From Heterobilharzia americana (taxonomy: Eukaryota; Platyhelminthes; Trematoda; Strigeidida; Schistosomatidae), in NCBI GenBank assembly GCA_944470555.2, contig OX104129.1:44363998-44427997 (forward strand): DNA of 64,000 bases, given 5' to 3'. The notes under the pieces were generated by a model. It saw nothing but the letters and a program-made list of their open reading frames with translations. It did not search any database and was not told where the DNA came from. A program made the translations under genes and the position numbers. Position 1 is the stretch's first letter, and the number at the start of each line of letters is the position of its first letter. Shown one piece after another: positions 61,301-64,000 of this stretch.

Positions 61301-63548
61301 AACAATTTGAATTTCCTTTTGTAATGTAACTACTGATAACCATATTCTGAACCGTCATCTGATACCGAATAGATATGGTACTTTTTTGAATGCACTATGC
61401 AACCAAATTAGAGCCAGGCACACCCTCGAAGATTGAAGTCAAGTTCAATCCTACTCAGCAACTGAGTCTCATAGCCCAACTGGTACTTCGGAAGCAGCTC
61501 GACTGAATCTCAGTCTGACTTTTGTTTTCATTGCACCTCCACTGCTCACCCTTTATCAATTAAACCAGTATGCTAGAACAATGACCATCTCATTTAGTGC
61601 GGACGGTCTCTAATTTTAACGTAGTATTCATCAGGGAATTATATCAGTTTGAGAACCTTTCGAAACTTAGAAGTCCTGGATATCTGTTTAATTCTAGTGT
61701 GGGGCTACTCAGCAGTGCGTTCCCGTGATGCTACCTGGGATCGAGCTTAGGACCTTCAGGTTTCATAGCGAGTACATTACCATTGAGTTACTGTGTCAGA
61801 ATTCAATGGTCATTGGATTTTCAATGAACCTCCAGCTGATAGCAGACCGTGATGAATGCCAACCTGGAATCAATAAATCCGCATGAATCTCTTAATCACA
61901 TTACGATCTATGGTTCATTGGTGACATGCTTTGAGATGAGACTTCTGAAGTTCTAATGAGAAGTCGGACGTGATAACAAATACCCAATAATGGCATTGGA
62001 TGAAGGTGGCTCCATACGGCGGACTGACAAAAGTTATAATATATGAAACATTGCATTCCAACCTAGTGGCTCAATGACAAAGTGCTTGCCACGAAACCTG
62101 GAGGTCCTTGGTTCTATCTGTGGTGGGGTTATGAGTGCTTAATGGTGAGGAGTCCTGTACTAGAACGAAACAGCCGTCCAGTGTCCAGATGTCCCAGGTT
62201 TTTAATGGTTCTGCAACTGAATACCACCCTAGAATCAATCGGATCCCCATAAACCCTAAACTGATTCTCCTGTTTCTTCAAACATCAAAATCTGAACCTG
62301 TATTTGAAATTACTTTTAAAGTTCACGTCAAAGTCAGTAAAGATTTTGGTGCGGTATGCCCTTTGCATTCTGCTGATTTCGCGAAAGTAGTATTTTTGCC
62401 TTCGTAAGTAACTTTAGCAAAATGCGTTGACGAAAAGTTAAGAAATAAGTTGATACATATTCTCCATGAAAGATGATTAGAAATCAAAAAAATATCAGAG
62501 GACGGTTTTTGGTTTGTGGAACTATTGTACACAGATGCATCTTTCACCGTTTGAAATCCGCAAAGTGCTACGGACAAATGAAACAGTTTCCCACAGTTCC
62601 TTGATTTTCAGCAGTAATATATCTGAAAATGAATTTTTATAGACGTTCAAATATCACCTTCCTTTTTCCTGAGTGATCGAAATTTCAATATTATTTTACA
62701 ACTTAAACTTTCGTTTCTATCGATTGTCTTTTTTCTTTTTCTTCAGCATCAGTTCGTCATTAGATTATGGCCAATCCCAGATGGCAAGTGATGCAAAAAC
62801 TGATGATTTCAGACAAGATGAAATAAGTAATTTCAGTGACAATAAATATCCTTTTGATTCTACACTGTATAACTGGTTGAATGCAGCAGTTATACAAGTT
62901 ACACCGCTGAATAATATAAGAGAGCAAATAAAGTCTTTAGGAGAGTAAGTTACGCAAGAAAATAATTTCGATCTAATTGCTTATTGAACCTAATCTTTTA
63001 GGGTATTCAGTTGTATTATTTCTTCTAACTAGGCATCCTGTATTCTAATTCACAACGATTTTGTATATATCTTCCTCTTATTCATAATTCAAGGTTGAAA
63101 TCCCTCAAGTTAGCTTTTTAACCAGTTTGGTAATTACTATTGCCTTATCTCTGTTAGGTCGATTTTATCAGGTTTTGTCACCAAATTCTCATACATATTC
63201 TATTTTTTAGCAGTATGTCCCAGAATTATGAAGCAGTATAATGTATTTTCAAGTCCTTCAATCTTGAATATTCGTGATAGATGTTACTTCTGCTTTTAGC
63301 TAGTACTGCCCTCAAATTAGCTCGGAGTGAATTAATTTGAAATAGTTTTTTGAGCACAAATAACTTTAAGTCGATTAGTTAAAGATAAGTTTAAAGCGGT
63401 TTTGATTTTTTAATGAAATTTTTAATGTAGAGAACTAGTATTATTGACTGCATTACATTTCAAACAAACAAAAGAAGCTGCCACTGTATCACCGATATAT
63501 CCTATCATGGTAGACATATTTATGGATATTTGGGAGCGAATGACCTAG
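37856..63548 (+). CDS. ARMC3: ARMC3 orthologue, armadillo-repeat protein, 16-exon gene model
   Basis: The spliced product (748 residues in this model) is a chain of armadillo/HEAT-type helical repeats that aligns through its length with animal ARMC3. It shares the N-terminal FDxxxI, VLMLxSPEDD and ACEALYxF blocks, DPDVQKNSLDILN, SEYPVIQDLVLKTF, ANLLDDIE, the AALAVAS repeat, CWAVATLAAD, KFSLTGYL and the late ITNIKEQI-like block (TPLNNIREQIKSLG). Repeats cover about residues 20-575. A disordered linker (about 600-680) follows. ARMC3 is a ciliary and sperm-flagellar protein in mammals; a cilium/flagellum role here is inferred by orthology. Exons (+): 37856-37906, 37941-38058, 38093-38290, 38355-38530, 38567-38693, 40270-40409, 42339-42444, 42856-42945, 44131-44283, 48851-48959, 49219-49407, 52362-52571, 56609-56733, 59846-59984, 62747-62944, 63431-63548. 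Every intron is GT-AG and all phases agree. Mammalian ARMC3 is about 870 residues; the C-terminal part is absent here or encoded beyond the window. Confidence 0.88.
37941..38058 (+). CDS. ARMC3: ARMC3 exon 2 (residues 18-57)
   Basis: Encodes FDEVVIGLHQAESAVLMLKS and PEDDVKTRACEALYRFSNK, the first armadillo repeat, closely matching the start of vertebrate ARMC3. Acceptor ...ATCAAG, donor GTTGCT. The next intron is 34 bp. Ends in phase 1. Confidence 0.9.
38093..38290 (+). CDS. ARMC3: ARMC3 exon 3 (residues 57-123)
   Basis: Encodes VVSLNVLEYLQPLIKDENKV and VKRNAVLVYGVLSSL, armadillo repeat 2. Donor GTATAC; the following intron is 64 bp. Phase 1 at the end. Confidence 0.9.
38355..38530 (+). CDS. 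ARMC3: ARMC3 exon 4 (residues 123-181)
   Basis: Encodes EFATMTLSHLCLEYVGIND and PCLKSPDPDVQKNSLDILN, which matches the vertebrate LLSSPDPDVKKNSMECI block. Donor GTATCA, followed by a 36-bp intron. Confidence 0.92.
38567..38693 (+). CDS. ARMC3: ARMC3 exon 5 (residues 182-224)
   Basis: Encodes DFEARPMLKAAEGLETLTG and LLTSEYPVIQDLVLKTFA, aligning with the LLKSEYPVIQLLALKT block of vertebrate ARMC3. Donor GTAAGT. Last of the tightly packed 5' exons. Confidence 0.92.
38694..38879. other. Start of intron 5, no feature
   Basis: Intronic AT-rich sequence before the first retrotransposon fragment of intron 5. Confidence 0.5.
38880..39200 (-). mobile_element. CR1-like reverse transcriptase, C-terminal fragment, minus strand
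   Basis: The minus strand from about 39200 reads LGVRKGETSYWHSVSL, SSPRASQENLKTVIES, then FAFFPSCGQRMGLLT and VSSINNFGQRLRR. This is the order of the conserved tail of CR1-type proteins (RRxRGDLIxTxRI, LRGHxxKLxxP, FFSxRVVNxWNxLP, SVxxFKxxLD). It lies in ARMC3 intron 5, antisense to the gene. Confidence 0.65.
39201..39430 (+). mobile_element. RTE-type 3' end, plus strand
   Basis: Resembles the 3' tail found at 9.3-9.4 kb and 51.7-51.8 kb: TTTTGGCCGATCTTAATTTTAC and CTTTGATATCAGTATTTCC, then AACTGTGAAGTGTGGTAAC. Only the non-coding tail is present. It abuts the antisense CR1 fragment. Confidence 0.5.
39431..40269. other. Rest of intron 5
   Basis: AT-rich intron sequence. A polypyrimidine-rich end and ACTTAG acceptor precede exon 6. 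No other feature was seen. Confidence 0.5.
40270..40409 (+). CDS. ARMC3: ARMC3 exon 6 (residues 224-270)
   Basis: Encodes LRDMNALDAFVDIIGIPEF and LQVIANLLDDIECVK, matching vertebrate LRDNQGLDHLIKILET and LAVIANCLEDMD. Acceptor TTAG, donor GTAAGT. Ends in phase 0. Confidence 0.9.
40410..42338. other. Intron 6, no feature recognised
   Basis: 1,929 bp of AT-rich intron. I recognise no repeat family in it. Confidence 0.5.
42339..42444 (+). CDS. ARMC3: ARMC3 exon 7 (residues 271-306), with alternative donor
   Basis: Encodes HLLSHGSLQTLLHFITD and a hydrophilic end ANSANQQQ. The donor GTAAAG at 42445 keeps the frame into exon 8. A second, stronger-looking donor GTAAGT at 42525 would add 80 nt rich in Lys codons, but shifts the frame by one base and leads to a stop in exon 8. 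Confidence 0.8.
42445..42524 (+). other. Candidate lysine-rich exon 7 extension, one base out of frame
   Basis: Reads GKDKNPKGKSSAQRK in the ARMC3 frame. After the A-run at 42484-42489 a frame one base away continues NDKKKGGKGESEG, which would join smoothly to exon 8 (RKDDEKPP). A single lost A in the run would explain this. Otherwise it is intronic sequence after the 42445 donor. Confidence 0.5.
42856..42945 (+). CDS. ARMC3: ARMC3 exon 8 (residues 306-336)
   Basis: Encodes RKDDEKPPSNTLPEAKIHT and CNALMRAACK, corresponding to the vertebrate IPDIQKNAAKAITKAA segment preceded by a charged insertion. Acceptor TTTTAG, donor GTTAGT, phase 1 at both ends. Confidence 0.82.
42946..44130. other. Intron 8, no feature recognised
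   Basis: AT-rich intron with a polypyrimidine tract and TTTCAG before exon 9. I recognise no repeat family. Confidence 0.5.
44131..44283 (+). CDS. ARMC3: ARMC3 exon 9 (residues 336-387)
   Basis: Encodes ETRKILHDADVERMLVSLL and SHEDEGVRAASAQVIAVLSE, matching ENRKLFHEQEVEKCLVALL of vertebrate ARMC3. Donor GTAGTA; phase 1. The intron that follows is the longest (4.57 kb). Confidence 0.9.
44284..45529. other. First part of intron 9, no feature recognised
   Basis: AT-rich intron with no coding or named repeat signal up to the retrotransposon relic. Confidence 0.45.
45530..46430 (-). mobile_element. RTE-like relic in intron 9, minus strand
   Basis: Read on the minus strand: VEVAECTDHFNYLKS near 46370 (the FTYLGS block), then VVSHGRSKVDMK, NHRFRSIIARVWWTHRVNSA and the C-terminal tail, then a 3' UTR ending near 45550. 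It is homologous to the plus-strand relic at 50.6-51.85 kb. A possible further upstream piece (HFEKVLYSTQINVLIKAI, resembling FxDFEKAFDS) is near 47380-47440. Dead. Confidence 0.7.
45605..46174 (-). repeat. Inverted repeat arm A, near-identical to 51221-51791
   Basis: 570 bp. I compared the reverse complement line by line with 51221-51791 and found a single difference (five G versus six G in one run, near 45990/51402). Identity stops abruptly at both ends while homology to the same element continues, diverged. Confidence 0.95.
46431..48850. other. Rest of intron 9
   Basis: AT-rich intron. The open frames near 47300-47760 occur on both strands; the minus-strand one may be a diverged reverse-transcriptase piece. 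Otherwise no feature. Confidence 0.4.
48851..48959 (+). CDS. ARMC3: ARMC3 exon 10 (residues 387-423)
   Basis: Encodes GPELLIRMTRSDHRELKSAG and ATALAALTTGNGSIC, an armadillo repeat matching vertebrate IPQLIQLLKSDNEEVREAAALALANLTT. Acceptor TTCCAG, donor GTAATC; phase 2. Confidence 0.88.
49219..49407 (+). CDS. ARMC3: ARMC3 exon 11 (residues 423-486)
   Basis: Encodes EVASRNSGIEALVSCLHMHD, GGLVALTNLALEETTRLKVL and MTAKLFVSTLNS, the next armadillo repeats (vertebrate DGIDPLINLL and LTNMAMQEPLRLNI). Acceptor TTTCAG, donor GTTAGT; phase 2. Confidence 0.9.
49408..50599. other. First part of intron 11, no feature recognised
   Basis: AT-rich intron sequence. A short open frame at 49663-49848 has no recognisable domain. 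Confidence 0.4.
50600..51850 (+). mobile_element. RTE-like relic in intron 11, plus strand
   Basis: FKIYYDDADDL near 50610 recalls the catalytic YxDD box. REVVECFGHFTHLGSC near 51030-51078 is the FTYLGS block, and SHGRSKVDMK, FRSIIARVWWTHRVNSAEVG and the tail follow, ending in a 3' UTR and a TCTA/TCTG tract. Stops throughout. Inverted relative to the intron 9 copy. Confidence 0.7.
51221..51791 (+). repeat. Inverted repeat arm B, near-identical to 45605-46174
   Basis: 571 bp, the partner of arm A, differing by one G. The flanking element sequence outside (TTGTTGAAA before, GAAGTGTGACAGC after) is clearly diverged from that beside arm A. Confidence 0.95.
51850..51912. repeat. TCTA/TCTG microsatellite at element 3' end
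   Basis: Mixed TCTA, TCTG and TGTC units directly after the retrotransposon 3' UTR. RTE-type elements often end in short tandem repeats, so this is probably its tail, since expanded. Confidence 0.7.
51913..52361. other. End of intron 11
   Basis: AT-rich sequence leading to the ATTTAG acceptor of exon 12. No feature seen. Confidence 0.45.
52362..52571 (+). CDS. ARMC3: ARMC3 exon 12 (residues 486-556)
   Basis: Encodes VLTQAKAALAVASIICEPN, HLGGLSSLISLVQSSNNDVR and RAACWAVATLAADHTVA, matching vertebrate VVQSKAALAVTATACD and HASWAVMVCAGDELTA. Acceptor TTTAG, donor GTAAGT; phase 2. The best conserved armadillo repeat. Confidence 0.92.
53035..53067. repeat. (AT)n microsatellite
   Basis: About 16 AT units in intron 12. 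Confidence 0.9.
54339..54401. repeat. (AT)n microsatellite
   Basis: About 31 uninterrupted AT units in intron 12, the longest simple repeat of the window. Length in the assembly may not be exact. Confidence 0.95.
56340..56512 (+). repeat. Sm-alpha-like element with hammerhead, inverted junction
   Basis: GGCATATGAGCTCCTACGC near 56351 is shared with the 11.4 and 26.4 kb copies. A minus-oriented 3' half (56418-56443) is joined to a plus-oriented hammerhead (56444-56509), so the ends are near-palindromic: GTGGCTAG at 56418 pairs with CTAGCCAC at 56502-56509. Confidence 0.6.
56418..56509 (+). ncRNA. Hammerhead ribozyme relic in a hairpin
   Basis: Core CTGACGA at 56456-56462, then stem II GTT...AAC with three pairs (56463-56476), GAAG in place of GAAA, and GTC at 56486-56488 followed by CTGGATTC. 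The outer 18 bases on each side pair with two exceptions. The change after GAA weakens the first pair of stem III; activity is uncertain. Confidence 0.55.
56609..56733 (+). CDS. ARMC3: ARMC3 exon 13 (residues 556-598)
   Basis: Encodes GITILQNLNESVSRKNAFTE and LMAKFSLTGYL, matching GALDILEEVNVSGTRKNKFSE and KYSQTGYL of vertebrate ARMC3. Acceptor TTTTAG, donor GTATGG; phase 1. End of the armadillo domain. Confidence 0.92.
56734..57984. other. First part of intron 13
   Basis: AT-rich intron; no feature recognised. The open frames at 56811-57128 (minus) and after exon 13 are without domains. Confidence 0.45.
57985..58200 (+). mobile_element. RTE-like reverse-transcriptase fragment
   Basis: QVCADDVF near 58010 recalls the catalytic (Y/F)ADD box. 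NTFGNRFGLLK and TLSLRIETEAIKYTGQF follow, as in the RTE blocks between the catalytic box and the FTYLGS block. It ends at an ATT-rich tract. Very decayed. Confidence 0.5.
58265..58320. repeat. (AT)n microsatellite
   Basis: About 27 AT units with one AA interruption near 58309, in intron 13. Confidence 0.9.
58321..59845. other. Rest of intron 13
   Basis: A minus-strand open frame (58369-58620, start GMSWLGLPKLHFDPIIIRDE) is the longest here but has no recognisable domain. The remainder is AT-rich. Confidence 0.4.
59846..59984 (+). CDS. ARMC3: ARMC3 exon 14 (residues 598-644)
   Basis: Encodes DFTDHIPDLFYDPGQ and SLFLTLDEYNDQSV, ending VFLINIQK, which corresponds to GFYDYGRINPG and AVLLINSKS of vertebrate ARMC3. 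Acceptor AACAG, donor GTTAGC; phase 2. Without splicing the frame stops four codons later. Confidence 0.85.
59985..61672. other. First part of intron 14
   Basis: AT-rich intron without recognisable features. A short open frame (60832-61038) has no domain. Confidence 0.45.
61673..61718 (-). ncRNA. Hammerhead ribozyme relic
   Basis: Stem I strand GCACTG, core CTGAGTA (last G changed to T), CACACTAG in the stem II loop, TTAAAC in place of CGAAAC, then ATATC and CAGGAC. Several core bases are changed; inactive by inspection. Confidence 0.45.
61673..61800 (-). repeat. tRNA-derived SINE with hammerhead relic, minus strand
   Basis: On the minus strand: A-box-like TAACTCAATGGTAATG, B-box-like GGTCCTAAGCTCGATCC (near 61739-61755), then a hammerhead remnant. 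It faces the plus-strand SINE at 62.06 kb. Confidence 0.65.
62060..62210 (+). repeat. tRNA-derived SINE with hammerhead relic, plus strand
   Basis: A-box-like AGTGGCTCAATGACAAAGTGC (62065-62085), B-box-like GGTCCTTGGTTCTATCT (62104-62120), then a hammerhead and tail CCAGATGTCCCAGG. Inverted with respect to the copy at 61.67-61.80 kb. Confidence 0.7.
62137..62184 (+). ncRNA. Hammerhead ribozyme relic
   Basis: GTGAGGA stands where CTGAGGA is expected (62145-62151). It is followed by GTCCTGTACTAGAAC, GAAA (62167-62170), stem III ACAGCCGT, GTC and CAGTGT. The 3' half is well kept, but the first core base is changed and the 5' stem I strand no longer pairs. Confidence 0.55.
62211..62746. other. 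End of intron 14
   Basis: Contains an open frame to 62407 that I considered and rejected as an exon. A strong polypyrimidine tract (62726-62743) precedes the CAG acceptor of exon 15. Confidence 0.45.
62747..62944 (+). CDS. ARMC3: ARMC3 exon 15 (residues 644-710)
   Basis: Encodes a Ser/Asp-rich linker (SSSLDYGQSQMASDAKTDDF) and then FDSTLYNWLNAAVIQVTPLN, ending NNIREQIKSLGE, matching vertebrate DPDFSMYVYEVTKSILPITNIKEQIEDL. Acceptor TTCAG, donor GTAAGT; phase 2. Confidence 0.88.
63431..63548 (+). CDS. ARMC3: ARMC3 candidate last exon 16 (residues 710-748)
   Basis: The acceptor AATGTAG gives an in-frame continuation (ELVLLTALHFKQTKEAATVS and PIYPIMVDIFMDIWERMT) to a TAG stop at 63546-63548. 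It does not resemble the C-terminal domain of vertebrate ARMC3. It could be a genuine short C-terminus, an alternative end, or an internal exon using GTAGAC at 63510 as donor. Confidence 0.45.
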
Positions 63549-64000
63549 AAATATTTAATTTAGCTTCTAAAATATGGTTAAGCTTATTGGAAAACTTCGT
63601 ATTCGAATCACTATTTATACTTCAAATCGTCTCACCTTATCCCTCCAATTGAGGTGGGTTTCGTAAAATCCATAAGTAATCCAGCAAAAAAGCTTACATT
63701 TCAGTAGCAACCCCCTAAAATTTACCAATAAATTCATCAGTAATTATTAAAAAAAATTATGAATTGTATTGATAACAAAGATGTTCATAATAATAATAAT
63801 CGCAACCTATAGAAAGAGAATTCAAAACCTCTACATAAAAGACACCTCAGAAGTGTTACGGTGAATCATCTGTTAGGCTTGTACAATGATATTTAAACCT
63901 ACAAAACTAGAAACAAGCTCATCAAATTCAAATATCCTTCTGATCCGATTAGACAAAACAATTTAGCCTACGGAATCCCTTGTAGAGGTTTTAAGAACAA
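63549..64000 (+). other. Candidate 3' UTR and downstream sequence
   Basis: AT-rich. An AATAAA motif at 63727-63732 lies about 180 bp after the TAG stop and would fit a polyadenylation signal, though such motifs are common by chance in sequence of this composition. An (AAT)n-like tract is near 63787-63800. Confidence 0.35.
63727..63732 (+). terminator. Candidate polyadenylation signal AATAAA
   Basis: Exact AATAAA downstream of the candidate last exon. Weak evidence alone. Confidence 0.3.

Noticed and set aside
62231..62407. Possible extra ARMC3 exon between exons 14 and 15 (frame INRIPINPKLILLFL and KDFGAVCPLHSADFAKVVF, followed by GTAAGT)
   Set aside because: The only acceptor giving the right phase (CCTAG) creates a TGA stop at the junction with exon 14, and the other nearby AG is in the wrong phase. 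Part of the frame also comes from the adjacent SINE. No similarity to ARMC3 was seen.

Overview
The window is flatworm nuclear DNA, almost certainly from a schistosome (Schistosoma or a close relative). Four things point there: the AT-rich intergenic sequence, tRNA-derived SINEs carrying hammerhead ribozymes (the Sm-alpha type known from schistosomes), decayed RTE-like and CR1-like non-LTR retrotransposons, and a gene whose first introns are only 34-64 bp. I cannot fix the species.

One host gene is recognisable. It is the orthologue of ARMC3 (armadillo-repeat containing 3, a ciliary/sperm-flagellar protein family), on the + strand from 37856 to about 63548. I assembled 16 exons (37856-37906, 37941-38058, 38093-38290, 38355-38530, 38567-38693, 40270-40409, 42339-42444, 42856-42945, 44131-44283, 48851-48959, 49219-49407, 52362-52571, 56609-56733, 59846-59984, 62747-62944, 63431-63548). 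All introns are GT-AG, all phases agree, and the model predicts 748 residues. The first five exons are separated by introns of 34, 34, 64 and 36 bp; most later introns are 0.3-4.6 kb and full of repeats. A match to the RFX 'X-box' of ciliary promoters lies about 50 bp upstream of the start codon.

From 1 to 37.4 kb I find no host gene. This part is a graveyard of mobile elements: a 5'-truncated RTE-like element with reverse transcriptase (1.3-4.1 kb), an RTE-type 3' end (8.7-9.4 kb), several SINEs, an element 5' end repeated head to head as a 281-bp fold-back (16.67-16.95 kb), an endonuclease half-element (to 18.6 kb), an opposing reverse-transcriptase half-element (19.1-20.9 kb), about 9.5 kb of GC-richer sequence I cannot assign (22-31.6 kb), and a decayed CR1-like element (31.6-37.4 kb) whose reverse transcriptase is interrupted by a 294-bp insertion.

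The most unusual signal is in the ARMC3 introns. Two RTE-like relics in opposite orientation (introns 9 and 11) share a 570-bp tract that is identical except for one base (45605-46174 and 51221-51791), while the homologous sequence just outside the tract is strongly diverged at both ends. This is the pattern expected from recent gene conversion between inverted repeats. The pair encloses exons 10 and 11 and could in principle invert them. Other points of interest are a one-base frame problem beside an alternative donor of exon 7, the series of hammerhead copies in different stages of decay, and an apparently short C-terminus.
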